In this document: positions 16,700 to 25,052 of the stretch, piece by piece
How positions within the stretch are numbered: the stretch's first letter is position 1
Layout: each line of letters opens with the position of its first letter
Assembly: GCF_000478605.2 (NCBI RefSeq)
Contig: NZ_ASHX02000001.1
Span: forward strand, 62,001 to 126,000
DNA length: 64,000 nucleotides
Origin: Streptomyces thermolilacinus SPC6
Lineage (GTDB): Bacteria; Actinomycetota; Actinomycetes; Streptomycetales; Streptomycetaceae
Reading direction: 5' to 3'
Notes under the pieces: model-generated
What the model was told of the DNA's origin: nothing
What the model saw: only the letters and a program-made list of their open reading frames with translations
Databases searched by the model: none
Position numbers and translations under genes: made by a program

Positions 16700-16967
16700 G
16701 ACCCTCCTCCGCACCGGCTGCCGGGCGGCGCTTCGACGGCCGCCCCGCGACAGCCTCACGATCCGGTGCGGGGTGGAGGGCGGGAACTCACCAACGAGTG
16801 ATCACTCCGTATGTGTGTGCGGTAACTGTGCCGGGCGTGGGGGGAGCGACGGGGCGGGCCGGGGCGTAGGGGAACGTGGCGGCCGGGGCGTAGGGGGGGC
16901 CGGCCTGAACTGCGCGTACGATCAGCCGGTTCCCCCTCCGACGAGCCGTTTCGACAAGGAGCGCCCG

Positions 16968-17669
16968 GTGACCGCCACCGTCCCACCCTCTCGCGACTGC
17001 GGCACGGGGCCGCTGCCCGTCCGGCGGCTGACGCGCGACGAGGACGGCGAGCGGCTGCACGCCCTGCTCTGGCGGGCGGGCGGCGGCTGGCGGATGGTCA
17101 GCAGCGCCGTCCTGGGCGGCGGCATCGGCGAGCGCGCGTGGGCCCTCAACGCGCAGGTGTCCCACGGCTACCGGCGCACCGACCCGGACCGTCACCTGGC
17201 CCTGCTGGCCGCCGACGCGGGTGCGCGAGGGCCCGGGGTGGGGCTGATGACGGCCGCGGACGTGTCGCGGTACGGCCGCGCGGCCGACGGCGGTGTCGGC
17301 GCGGTCGCCACCGCGGGCCTCGGGGTGCGGGGCTGGGCCGCCTCCCCGGCCCGGGGCACGGCTGTTCCGGCGGGGCCGGGCACGGTCAACATCGTCGTCG
17401 CGGTGCCGGTGGCGCTGACCGACGCCGCGCTGGTCAACGCCGTGGCCACGGCGACCGAGGCGAAGGTGCAGGCCTTGCTGGACGCCGGTTACGACTGCTC
17501 CGGCACGCCCACCGACGCGGTGTGCGTCGCCGCGCGCACGCCGCGCCCCGGCGAGGACGTCCACGCCTTCGCCGGACCGCGCTCCGAGTGGGGCGCGCGG
17601 CTGGCCCGCGCGGTGCACGCGGCGGTACGCGGCGCCGCGCCGCCCGTCACGGCTGGTCGTTGTCCTTGA
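16968..17669 (+). CDS. cbiZ: adenosylcobinamide amidohydrolase CbiZ
   Basis: 233 residues from GTG 16968, with AAGGAG seven bases upstream. It matches CbiZ along its length: WRMVSSAVLGGGIGERAWAL at the start, GPGVGLMTAADV, and TDAALVNAVATATEAKVQAL followed by DAGYDCSGTPTDAVCVAA. CbiZ cleaves the amide linking aminopropanol to the corrin ring of adenosylcobinamide, returning adenosylcobyric acid to cobamide synthesis; this lets cells remodel salvaged cobamides. It stands alone here, divergent from the prenyl operon. Its 3' end overlaps the convergent PPOX gene by 23 bp. Confidence 0.88.
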   Translation: MTATVPPSRDCGTGPLPVRRLTRDEDGERLHALLWRAGGGWRMVSSAVLGGGIGERAWALNAQVSHGYRRTDPDRHLALLAADAGARGPGVGLMTAADVSRYGRAADGGVGAVATAGLGVRGWAASPARGTAVPAGPGTVNIVVAVPVALTDAALVNAVATATEAKVQALLDAGYDCSGTPTDAVCVAARTPRPGEDVHAFAGPRSEWGARLARAVHAAVRGAAPPVTAGRCP

Positions 17670-18066
17670 GCGCGCCCCAGCCGTGCCAGCGCTCCACCTC
17701 GATCCGGGCGCTGACCCGGCCGCGGTCCCGCAGCTTGTAGTCCTTGCCGAGGTAGTGCCGGGAGAGCCGGTCGATATCGGCCAGCCCCTCGTCGTCGCGC
17801 ACCTCCACCACCCGGCCGATCAGGCTCACATGGGTGTACCAGGACTTCTCGTCCAGCACGGTGAGCGTGACGCGCGGGTCGCGGCGGATGTGGGCCAGCC
17901 GCTTGCGGCCCTCGTCCATGTTGATCAGTACCCGCCCGTCGTCCTCCCACAGGTACCAGGTCGCCGTCGAGACGGGCCGGCCGTCGGAGCGGAGCGTGGC
18001 GAGCACGGCCGGGTTGGGCTTGCGGAGCATGGCGACGGCTTCGTCGGGCAGCGGGGGCTTGGACAT
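17647..18066 (-). CDS. PPOX-class F420-dependent enzyme
   Basis: 139 residues, the normal size for a single split-barrel domain. Conserved segments are NPAVLATLRSDGRPVSTATW at the start, then VLINMDEGRKRLAHIRRDPR and VTLTVLDEKSWYTHVSLIGR. Such proteins bind F420 or FMN and reduce or oxidise small substrates such as biliverdin-type tetrapyrroles or F420H2-dependent substrates. Cytoplasmic. It starts at ATG 18066 and is convergent and overlapping with cbiZ. Cofactor choice (F420 over FMN) is from family resemblance. Confidence 0.85.
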   Translation of the reverse strand: MSKPPLPDEAVAMLRKPNPAVLATLRSDGRPVSTATWYLWEDDGRVLINMDEGRKRLAHIRRDPRVTLTVLDEKSWYTHVSLIGRVVEVRDDEGLADIDRLSRHYLGKDYKLRDRGRVSARIEVERWHGWGALKDNDQP

Positions 18067-18227
18067 GACGGGTCCTCCTCGGTCGGCCCGGTCCGGCCGT
18101 CCCGCCGGACCGGTTCGTCAGCGTACGCATGCCCCTGAACGCCACCCCGCTCCCGTACGTGTTGCGCCGTTCGTACGAATCGGCGTGCCGGTGCCGTGTC
18201 CGGGTCCTGGCCCGGGAAGACCGTCGG

Positions 18228-18596
18228 TCACACGTACTCGCCGAGCGGTGCGACGAGGACGACGCGGCGGCCGTGCACGTAGTCGCGGCGGGGGCGGGTG
18301 GCCGGTCGCGCCGGGTCGTCGAACACGTGCCGACGGGACCGTGGCCGACGCTTCCCCCGCCATCGCGGGCCGGACGCGGAACCGGAGCCCGGTTCGGGTG
18401 CGGGACCCGGTCCGGGTACGGCGGCCGGGGCGGGGCACGGCTGTTCGGGATCGGGTTCCGGCGCGGGCTCGGCCCACAGCGCGTCCTGCCGCCACACGAG
18501 GGGTATCGCGGTCTGCCCGTCGAGCCGCGCGGGGGGCGGGTCCGACAGCTGCTGTTCCACGGCCCGCAGCCGGGCCCGCGTCTTCGACGGGATCAC
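18228..18596 (-). CDS. hypothetical protein with Pro-rich middle
   Basis: 122 residues if read from GTG 18596, which follows a GGATGG element; TTG 18608 is an alternative. The N-terminus reads VIPSKTRARLRAVEQQLSDP, then a Pro/Ala/Gly/Glu linker and a basic tail (RPRRDYVHGRRVVLVAPLGE). There is no recognisable family. The frame is the most protein-like of several open frames here, but the long low-complexity middle makes it uncertain. Confidence 0.4.
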   Translation of the reverse strand: MIPSKTRARLRAVEQQLSDPPPARLDGQTAIPLVWRQDALWAEPAPEPDPEQPCPAPAAVPGPGPAPEPGSGSASGPRWRGKRRPRSRRHVFDDPARPATRPRRDYVHGRRVVLVAPLGEYV

Positions 18597-18840
18597 GCGG
18601 CCATCCAATCAGGTCATCGTGCGGTGTCCACTACCCCTTGGCCGCTCCCGCACGCCTGGGCGCTGTCCCGCGCACCGGCGGCGGCAGGAGCGGCCTCGGC
18701 GAGGGGCGACCGGCCCGGCAACCGGCAACCGGCAACCGGACGACTGACTACCGGCGACTGACCGAAAACCACTTCTTGTCGGGGACATGTCCATTCCCAA
18801 GAATGCGCATGACCATCCGTCCGCAGGAAGGACCCCCCAC

Positions 18841-19701
18841 ATGAAGAAGCCCCTCGCCGGTGCGCTGCTCGCTCTGGCGCTCCTGGGCCTCGGAGCCGCG
18901 CCGGCGGCGGCGACCGCCGCCCAGGCTCCCGCACCCGCCACCGCCCCCGCGGCGGCCCCCTCGGCCGTCACGGTGGACTTCGCGGGGACCGTGGCCCTCA
19001 GCAACTGCTCCGGCTCCGTCGTCCGGCTGCCCCAGTCGCAGCCGGACGACCCGGCCCTGGTGCTGTCCAACGGCCACTGCCTGGAAGGCGGCATGCCGGG
19101 CCCCGGCGTGGTCGTCGTGGACCGGCCCTCCACCCGGACCTTCAGCCTGCTCAACTCGTCGGGCCGGGGTGTCGCCACCCTGCGGGCCAGCAAGATCGCG
19201 TACGCGACGATGACCGACACGGACGTCTCCCTGTACCAACTCACCACGACCTACCGGCAGATCGAGAGCCGCTACCGCATCAAGGCGCTCGAACTGGACA
19301 CGGTCCGCCCCGCGCAGGGCGCGGCGATCAAGGTCGTCTCCGGGTACTGGAAGCGGATCTACAGCTGCGCCGTGGACGGCTTCGCCTACCGCCTCAAGGA
19401 AGGCGACTGGACCTTCACCGACTCCATCCGGTACACCGCCGCCTGCGACACGATAGGCGGCACCTCCGGCTCGCCCGTGATCGACACCGCCACCGGCAAG
19501 GTCGTCGCCGTCAACAACACCGGCAACGAGTCCGGCGGCCGCTGCACCCTCAACAACCCGTGCGAGGTGGACCAGAACGGCACCGTGACCGTCCGCCAGG
19601 GCATCAACTACGCCCAGCAGACCTACACGATCGCGCCGTGCGTCGGCACCGGCAACAAGATCGACCTGAGCCGCCCGGGCTGTGCCCTGCCCAAGCCGTA
19701 G
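18841..19701 (+). CDS. secreted trypsin-like serine protease
   Basis: 286 residues from ATG 18841 (GGAAGGA upstream). MKKPLAGALLALALLGLGAA followed by PAAATAAQA is a Sec signal peptide. The catalytic triad of a chymotrypsin fold is visible: His in LSNGHCLEG, Asp in MTDTDVSLYQL, Ser in IGGTSGSPVIDTATG. Extra Cys pairs (SNCSGS, CTLNNPCE, IAPCVG) suggest disulfides. The GTSGSP form rather than GDSGGP resembles V8/glutamyl endopeptidase-like secreted enzymes. It is monocistronic, and an 11-bp stem hairpin follows. Confidence 0.87.
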   Translation: MKKPLAGALLALALLGLGAAPAAATAAQAPAPATAPAAAPSAVTVDFAGTVALSNCSGSVVRLPQSQPDDPALVLSNGHCLEGGMPGPGVVVVDRPSTRTFSLLNSSGRGVATLRASKIAYATMTDTDVSLYQLTTTYRQIESRYRIKALELDTVRPAQGAAIKVVSGYWKRIYSCAVDGFAYRLKEGDWTFTDSIRYTAACDTIGGTSGSPVIDTATGKVVAVNNTGNESGGRCTLNNPCEVDQNGTVTVRQGINYAQQTYTIAPCVGTGNKIDLSRPGCALPKP

Positions 19702-19725
19702 CGAACCGGCCGTCGCCGTGACGTC

Positions 19726-19775
19726 GGCCGTCCGGCACCCCGCCCGTCCGGTGACATCGCGGGGGCCGGACGGCC
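19726..19775 (+). terminator. hairpin between convergent genes
   Basis: GGCCGTCCGGC (19726-19736) and GCCGGACGGCC (19765-19775) form a perfect 11-bp stem with a 28-base loop, placed between the protease gene and the convergent hypothetical gene. It could terminate either transcript. Confidence 0.45.
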
Positions 19776-19793
19776 GCCCGCCCGAGCCCGTCT

Positions 19794-20414
19794 CTACGGC
19801 CGGGGCGGTACGGCGGCCGACGCGGGCACCCCCAGGGCATGGGCCAGGGCGGACTTGACCGGCTCGGCATGACCGGGCAGGTACCGGGAGATCCAGCCGT
19901 CCGCGAGCGCGAGGAACCCCGCGAGGTCGCGCTCGGCACCCTCCAGGAGGCGGCGCAGCTCGCTGACGGGCACGTCGATCACCGAGCCGTCGCTCCGCCC
20001 GGTGTCCGCGGTCAGCCGGACGGTGTCGCCGAGGCGCTCGGCGTACGCGTCGGGGTCGTGGCCGAAACAGGCGCTGCCGCCGTCGAGCACCTCGTACCAG
20101 TCACGCCATTCCTCCAGGCCGTTGCAGCAGCCGGGGAGGAAGGCGACACCGGTGGAGCTGTCCGTGACCCGCATGCCACCCGGCGCCTGGGCGCCCTCCG
20201 CGGTGAGCAGTCCGTGGAGGAAGGAGCCGAGCGCGTCGGCGGGGCGTCCGGGACCGGCGGCGGGGTCGTTGTAGGCGGCGATGCTCATGAGCGCCGTCCC
20301 GACCTCGTACGGTGCCAGCTCGCCGCTCAGCGGCAGGAAGCCGTACGGCTCGACGTGCGCGACGGGCCACAGGGCGAAGCCGTCGGGGGCGGCGGCCTCC
20401 AGGACGGGGTGCAT
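19794..20414 (-). CDS. hypothetical protein
   Basis: 206 residues from ATG 20414. No signal peptide or membrane helix. Conserved-looking blocks are FALWPVAHVEPYGFLPLSGE, GVAFLPGCCNGLEEWRDWYE and ELRRLLEGAERDLAGFLAL. The CCNGLEEWRDW block recurs in Streptomyces hypothetical proteins, but I cannot assign a function. Divergent from the next gene with 118 bp between starts. Confidence 0.72.
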   Translation of the reverse strand: MHPVLEAAAPDGFALWPVAHVEPYGFLPLSGELAPYEVGTALMSIAAYNDPAAGPGRPADALGSFLHGLLTAEGAQAPGGMRVTDSSTGVAFLPGCCNGLEEWRDWYEVLDGGSACFGHDPDAYAERLGDTVRLTADTGRSDGSVIDVPVSELRRLLEGAERDLAGFLALADGWISRYLPGHAEPVKSALAHALGVPASAAVPPRP

Positions 20415-20532
20415 CACGATCACCCGGCCCAGTCTCGCCCACCGCACGGGCGCCCTTCGCCGCGGGGGGCCGGAAGGGGTTTCCTGGCGGGCCGGGGACC
20501 GGGCGCCCGGGGCCGTGTGTCAGCATGCGGGG

Positions 20533-20937
20533 GTGACCCCCCACCCCCACGACCCTTTGGACTCAGCCCGTCCGGACGCGCGGTCCCCCTCGTGGGCCGC
20601 GCGGGCCGCGGCCGGACGGCGCCTGGCCGCCGCGGCGCAGGACCCCGACGTGGCCGGGCTGCTGCACCGGCTGCTCCTGGACGGCCAGGACACCGCGGTC
20701 ACCCAGGAGACGGCGGAAGCCCTGCTCGAACGGTGGGACGTCCACGGGCTGCGCCTCGTCCTGGCCGCGCTCGCCGTCGCGGACGACGACACGGGCGACC
20801 ACCTCGACGTCGCCCTCGGCAACGTCTGCCACCAGTCGGACGAGGACCTCGCGCGGCTGAAGGCCCTGGCCTCGGTGCTGGTGTCGGACGCCGACCCCGC
20901 CGTGAGCCGGGAAGCGCGCGAGATGCTGCGCGGTTAG
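20533..20937 (+). CDS. hypothetical HEAT-like helical protein
   Basis: 134 residues from GTG 20533, with only a weak ribosome binding site. The sequence is a run of amphipathic helices (VAGLLHRLLLDGQDTAVTQE, GLRLVLAALAVADDDTGDHL, ARLKALASVLVSDADPAVSR) that resembles HEAT-type repeat proteins. Cytoplasmic; function unknown. Confidence 0.62.
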   Translation: MTPHPHDPLDSARPDARSPSWAARAAAGRRLAAAAQDPDVAGLLHRLLLDGQDTAVTQETAEALLERWDVHGLRLVLAALAVADDDTGDHLDVALGNVCHQSDEDLARLKALASVLVSDADPAVSREAREMLRG

Positions 20938-21126
20938 CGCATCGATCAGTCGGCCCGCGCTCGTGGCCGCGGGGCCGCGTTCCGGCCTTCTCCTCCGTCC
21001 GCGTACGGGCGGTGCGCGCCGAAGGGCCACCCTCGTTCGAACGCGTTCAAAAGCTCTGGCAGGATGAACGTTGGCGCGGCTCCGCGTGGGGGCGCGCCGA
21101 CGATCGCGCCAAGCGCGGAGGGGGTG

Positions 21127-21990
21127 GTGACGGTGGGGCAGGAACGGTCGTACGGCGACATGGCCCTGGTGTCGATGCTGGTGCTGTTCCTGGAGGCGGT
21201 GCTCGCGCTCGTCGTGGAGGTGGTCCGCGCCGAGACGCCCGTGCCGAACCCCTGGTCCGGCTTCACCCTCGGGCCGTTGACCCTGCCGTTCCTCCTCGTG
21301 GTCGGCGCGGTCGTCGGCGCAGCCGTCTCCTGGCTGCTCGTGCTGCCCACCGTATGGCTGAGCGACGTCCTGGGGCGGCGCTTCGGCGGCCGCGCGGCGT
21401 GGTGGTGGGTGCCGCTGGTGGCGGCGGCCGGCCTCGCGCCCGTGGGCGGGTACGCCGCGATGGGGGCGGGCCCGCTCACCGCCCTGCGCTGGTGGCTCGT
21501 CGGCACCGCTCTGCTCACCGTCCCCGCCCTGCTTTGCCGGGTAAGGCGGCGGGGCGTGTTCGGCTCGGTGGCGCTGTGGGGGACCCTGGCCGTCCTGTCC
21601 GCCGCCACCGTCGGCGGCGCCGCGCTGCACACGGGCCTGGTGGAGCGGTACCGCCCTCCGGTACTCACGCGGGACGCGCTCGTCGGGACGTGGACGGACG
21701 GCGGGGGCGGGTCGGTGACGTTCGCGGCGGACGGCGCGGTGTCGGTGTCGGGTGGGACCACCCACTCCCTCGACGCGGACTTCGCCGTGAGCGTCGGAGA
21801 GTGCGCCGGGGCGGGCACCTGGACGTTCGAAGCGGCGCGGGACGCCTGGGCGCAGAAGGTCCACACCGCCGTCGAGGCATGCGCCTGGGACCCGTGGTAC
21901 ATAGGCGGCACCCGGGCGCGGGTCGTCCTCTACCGGTACGTCGGCGACCCGGACTCCCCGGACGTCTACGAACTGGCCAAGGCTCCCTGA
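21127..21990 (+). CDS. membrane protein with extracytoplasmic beta domain
   Basis: 287 residues from GTG 21127, behind GGAGGGG; ATG 21064 is a longer alternative. There are four to five hydrophobic segments in the first 180 residues (MALVSMLVLFLEAVLALVVE; LPFLLVVGAVVGAAVSWLLV). A soluble C-terminal domain follows, beginning LVGTWTDGGGGSVTFAADGA. That GTW...G...F..DG pattern is typical of small lipocalin-like domains attached to Streptomyces membrane proteins. Function unknown. A hairpin follows. Confidence 0.72.
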   Translation: MTVGQERSYGDMALVSMLVLFLEAVLALVVEVVRAETPVPNPWSGFTLGPLTLPFLLVVGAVVGAAVSWLLVLPTVWLSDVLGRRFGGRAAWWWVPLVAAAGLAPVGGYAAMGAGPLTALRWWLVGTALLTVPALLCRVRRRGVFGSVALWGTLAVLSAATVGGAALHTGLVERYRPPVLTRDALVGTWTDGGGGSVTFAADGAVSVSGGTTHSLDADFAVSVGECAGAGTWTFEAARDAWAQKVHTAVEACAWDPWYIGGTRARVVLYRYVGDPDSPDVYELAKAP

Positions 21991-22015
21991 CGCCTTCGCG
22001 CCCCAATGGCCGCCG

Positions 22016-22043
22016 CCCGACAGGACTTTGACCTCCTGTCGGG
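22016..22043. terminator. bidirectional hairpin between convergent genes
   Basis: CCCGACAGGA and TCCTGTCGGG form a perfect 10-bp stem with an 8-base loop, between the membrane protein gene and the convergent GH64 gene. Confidence 0.55.
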
Positions 22044-22077
22044 ACGCGCGGCCACCGGGGCACGCGACCGGCCCCGG

Positions 22078-23340
22078 CTATCCGACCGTCAGGGTGAAGC
22101 GGCGCGGGTTGCCGTCGTGGGCGGCGCCCGAGACGTCCGGGCGGCCGTCGGGGCGTACGTCGTCGTAGGGGAAGGCGTATCCGATGGGCGTGTGCGCGTG
22201 GACGGCGCGCGCCCAGTGGTTGGTCGACGGGTCGCGGTAGTAGTCGGACGGGGCGGGGCCGTTCGGCTGGTCGGGGTGGGTGAGAAGCGTCGTGCGGTTG
22301 AAACCCGCCGCGAGCCGGGCGAGCAGCGCCTTGCGGTCGTCGGAGTCGCCCGGGTTGTTGGCGAACGGTCCGTGGTTGCAGGTGAAGACGTCCCGCGACG
22401 TGGGCCTGGTGAAGCTGTGGCCGCCGGTGAAGGTGAGGACGTCGCCGTTGACCCGGCCGGTGCGCACGCCGCGGCCACCCTGGAGGTCGATACGCAGGTC
22501 GGTGGTGCGGTACTTCTGCCAGACCCGGTCGATGTAGCCGGTGAGCGCGTCGCGGAACGGCATCTGGTCGGGGCGGTCGAAGTACGGCGCCATGACGTTC
22601 TGCGGGGAGACCACCCGGAGGACCGAGCCGTTCGACGCGCGGATCACCAGCTTGTCCCACGGCTGCCCGTCACGTGCGGCCTGGGCGACGAGCTCGTCCG
22701 CGATCCGCTGCACGGCGCCCACCGGGTGCGGCGCGACCGTGTGGGTGGCGTCTCCGGTGAGGGTGAGGCCGATGGGCAGGGCGGTCACCAGATCGACGTA
22801 GCTGATGTTGGCGTACAGCTGCTGCGGGTTGAAGGTGAACTCCGCGAACGACCAGATCCGGCTGTAGTTGCGGTCCGAGGGCGTCGCGAAGGCCGGTTCG
22901 ACCAGGGCCGGGCCCGGGTTGAGGAAGAAGTCCAGCTTGTTGTCGCGTACGAAGTAGACGCGGGCGCCGTACATCTGCGGCAGCGTGAGCACGACCGGGC
23001 CCGCCCCGGCCGGACGGAGGGGTATCGCGCAGTCCACGGGCAGGGGGGTCAGGGTGGAGGCGGGCGACTCGGGCCGGTACACACCGCCGCCCGGGCGCAG
23101 CAGGACCCATCGGCCCGTGCCCTGCTCGCGGCCGGTGACATAGGCGTGGACCGTGCCGGGCAGCGACCTGTTCTCCAGGGCCAGTTCGCAGGTGGCGGGC
23201 GCCGCGGACGCCCGGTCCCGCAGGCCCAGCGCGGTCGCCGCCGCGACGGCCGCGCCACCGGCGAGCAGGGACCGGCGGGACAGGCCGCGGGCGGGGAGCC
23301 GGTGCGAGGCGGCCGGGCGTGAGGGGGTGTCGGATGCCAT
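22078..23340 (-). CDS. secreted glycoside hydrolase family 64 (beta-1,3-glucanase)
   Basis: 420 residues from ATG 23340, with AAGGAG eight bases upstream. The N-terminus has a twin-arginine signal: GLSRRSLLAGGAAVAAATAL. The body matches GH64 laminaripentaose-producing beta-1,3-glucanases, including LPQMYGARVYFVRDNKLDFF, WSFAEFTFNPQQLYANISYV and DVFTCNHGPFANN. The conserved Glu/Asp acids lie in FAEFTF and YVDLVT. It would be exported folded by Tat and attack fungal or plant beta-1,3-glucan. A perfect LacI-type palindrome lies about 85 bp upstream, so sugar-inducible expression is likely. No regulator gene is nearby. Confidence 0.9.
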   Translation of the reverse strand: MASDTPSRPAASHRLPARGLSRRSLLAGGAAVAAATALGLRDRASAAPATCELALENRSLPGTVHAYVTGREQGTGRWVLLRPGGGVYRPESPASTLTPLPVDCAIPLRPAGAGPVVLTLPQMYGARVYFVRDNKLDFFLNPGPALVEPAFATPSDRNYSRIWSFAEFTFNPQQLYANISYVDLVTALPIGLTLTGDATHTVAPHPVGAVQRIADELVAQAARDGQPWDKLVIRASNGSVLRVVSPQNVMAPYFDRPDQMPFRDALTGYIDRVWQKYRTTDLRIDLQGGRGVRTGRVNGDVLTFTGGHSFTRPTSRDVFTCNHGPFANNPGDSDDRKALLARLAAGFNRTTLLTHPDQPNGPAPSDYYRDPSTNHWARAVHAHTPIGYAFPYDDVRPDGRPDVSGAAHDGNPRRFTLTVG

Positions 23341-23421
23341 GGATGCACTCCTTGTGGGGAGGAGGAGCGGTGGGGGTGGGCCCACTCTGGCGGCGTGTGC
23401 CCGGAGGGTCAAGGGATGGAG

Positions 23422-23437
23422 CTGAGAGCGCTCTCAG
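23422..23437. promoter_or_regulatory. LacI-type operator upstream of GH64 gene
   Basis: CTGAGAGCGCTCTCAG is a perfect 16-bp palindrome with the central GAGCGCTC core seen in Streptomyces LacI-family operators such as CebR sites (TGGGAGCGCTCCCA). It lies between the GH64 start (23340) and the divergent cupin gene (23584). The regulator would act in trans. Confidence 0.65.
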
Positions 23438-23583
23438 TTTTGCTTTGTCTTCACAACTTGGCGTCCGCAGGCTGTGGTTGACGGGGAGGGGTGTCAGGGT
23501 GCGGGCTTCGGCGGGCCGTACGCGCCGTTCACTGCGCCGGCGCGTACGGTGGCGGGGTACGCGCGACGGAGAGCGAGGCGGCC

Positions 23584-24045
23584 GTGCCGGACTGGAGACA
23601 CCGACTGGGTCTGGAAGCGCACCCCGAAGGCGGGTACTTCCGGCGGATCTACACCAGCCCCCACGTCGTCGGCACCGCCCACGGGCCTCGCCCGACGGCA
23701 ACGTCCATCCACTACCTGCTCACCCGCGACCAGCCGTGCGGCCGCCTCCACCGCAACCGCGCCGACATCCTCCACTTCCTCCTCGACGGCGGTCCGGTCG
23801 AGTACGTCACCGTCCCCCCGGACGGCCGCCTCGCGCGCGACACCCTGCGCACCGGCGACCGGCAGTTCCTCGCCGTCCCCGGCGGGGTGTGGAAGGCGTC
23901 CCGGCTCGTCGGCGCCGCCGACCACGCCCTGGTGGCGGAGGTCGTGACGCCGGGGTTCGACTACACGGACCACCGGTTCGCCGTACCGGACGACTTCGCC
24001 CACCTGCCCGCGCTGCGCGACGAACTCGCACCGTTCCTGCGCTGA
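23584..24045 (+). CDS. DUF985 cupin-domain protein
   Basis: 153 residues from GTG 23584. It matches the DUF985 cupins: RLGLEAHPEGGYFRRIYTSP at the N-terminus, TATSIHYLLTRDQPCGRLHR, ADILHFLLDGGPVEYVTVPP and TPGFDYTDHRFA at the C-terminus. Likely metal or sugar-binding double-stranded beta helix; the enzymatic role of the family is not settled. Cytoplasmic. Divergent from GH64, sharing a promoter region that contains the LacI-type palindrome. Confidence 0.85.
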   Translation: MPDWRHRLGLEAHPEGGYFRRIYTSPHVVGTAHGPRPTATSIHYLLTRDQPCGRLHRNRADILHFLLDGGPVEYVTVPPDGRLARDTLRTGDRQFLAVPGGVWKASRLVGAADHALVAEVVTPGFDYTDHRFAVPDDFAHLPALRDELAPFLR

Positions 24046-24181
24046 GCGGCGGGCGATCCGCCCCGTGAGGAGCCGGGCGCGCGGCTCGGGCAGGCATGCG
24101 GCAGCCGCGCCGGGGGCTCAGGCGGTTCGGGCGACTTGGTACGGGCGGCCCGGGGCAGGGGATGCCCGGCGCCCCCGCCAG

Positions 24182-24571
24182 GTGGCTTCCTCGACAGAGG
24201 GCCGGGCGGTCCTGGAGTCGTTCCGGCGCGCCGTCGAGACGGGGGACCCCCAGGCCCTCCTCGACGTGCTCGCCCCGAGGTCGTCCTGAAGAGCGACGGC
24301 GGCGGCCTCAAGCACGCCGCGCTGCGTCCGGTCACCGGCGCCGGACGGGCGGCCCGGATGTTCGCCGGTGGCATGGGCGGGTTCGAAGGCACGTTCACCA
24401 CCGAGCCGACCGTGATCAACGGCCACCCCGCCCTCCTCGTCCGCCTCGGGGGCGAGATCGACGGTGTCATGGCGATCAGTGTCCAGGCCGCCCGCATCAC
24501 CGCTCTACTACGTCCGCAACCCCGAAAGGCTGTTTCACGTCGCTTCCGCGACCCCGCTCACCCTGCGCTGA
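24182..24571 (+). pseudogene. SigJ-type sigma factor, C-terminal relic with two frameshifts
   Basis: The sequence encodes the SnoaL-like C-terminal domain of SigJ-type sigma factors in three pieces. The first frame gives AVLESFRRAVETGDPQALLD then VLAP and runs into a TGA at 24287-24289. A one-base shift near 24275 continues with EVVLKSDGGGLKHAALRPVT and the rest of the domain. A second shift near 24505 restores ALYYVRNPERLFHVASATPL then TLR and a TGA at 24569-24571. Regions 2 and 4 are absent. Together with the N-terminal SigJ fragment at 1014-1260 this could be the other part of one dismembered gene, or an independent relic. Confidence 0.72.
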
Positions 24572-25052
24572 ACACCACCCGTCCCCGACGGTGCGGAGGT
24601 CAGCCCTTCCAAGGCGAGCGAAAGGGATCGAGGACGGAGACCTGGCCCGGCGGCTGCGTGCCCACCAGGCCGCCGCGGTCCGCACACCCCGGCTACCGCC
24701 GGGGGCTGGTCGGCAAGACCCTCCGGCACCCCGTGGACGTACTGCTGGCATGGGCCGCGGAGCACCTGCCGCCATCGAGCGCGCCCGCAACGCCTTCGAC
24801 GCGTGGGCAGAGCGTGAAGAAGATGCGCGGGAGGGGCGGCGCCAAAAGCTCTCACCCATCGGGGGCTCAGGTCGGGGTGGCGTAGGGACTTGGCGTCGGC
24901 GGCGGGCTCGCGGGAGCCCGTACGACCCCCGCTGCCCGTGTCGGCTGCCCCGCCCGCACCACTTCAGGCGCCGGGTCCGCCCGCCCGCACCGCGGCGGCG
25001 AAGGCGCGCACGGGCGGGCGGGACTGGTGCCCGCCGCGGGGCACGGGTGTGA
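24572..25052. other. gene-poor stretch with unidentified remnants
   Basis: 481 bp without a convincing gene. Short protein-like runs exist on the plus strand (EDGDLARRLRAHQAAAVRTP near 24630; ERARNAFDAWAEREEDAREG near 24780), but they lie in different frames with no start or full domain. They may be decayed genes; I cannot name them. Confidence 0.4.

Noticed and set aside
18841..19701. Second pseudo-protease
   Set aside because: His, Asp and Ser are all present (SNGHC, TDTD, GTSGSP), so it is probably active.
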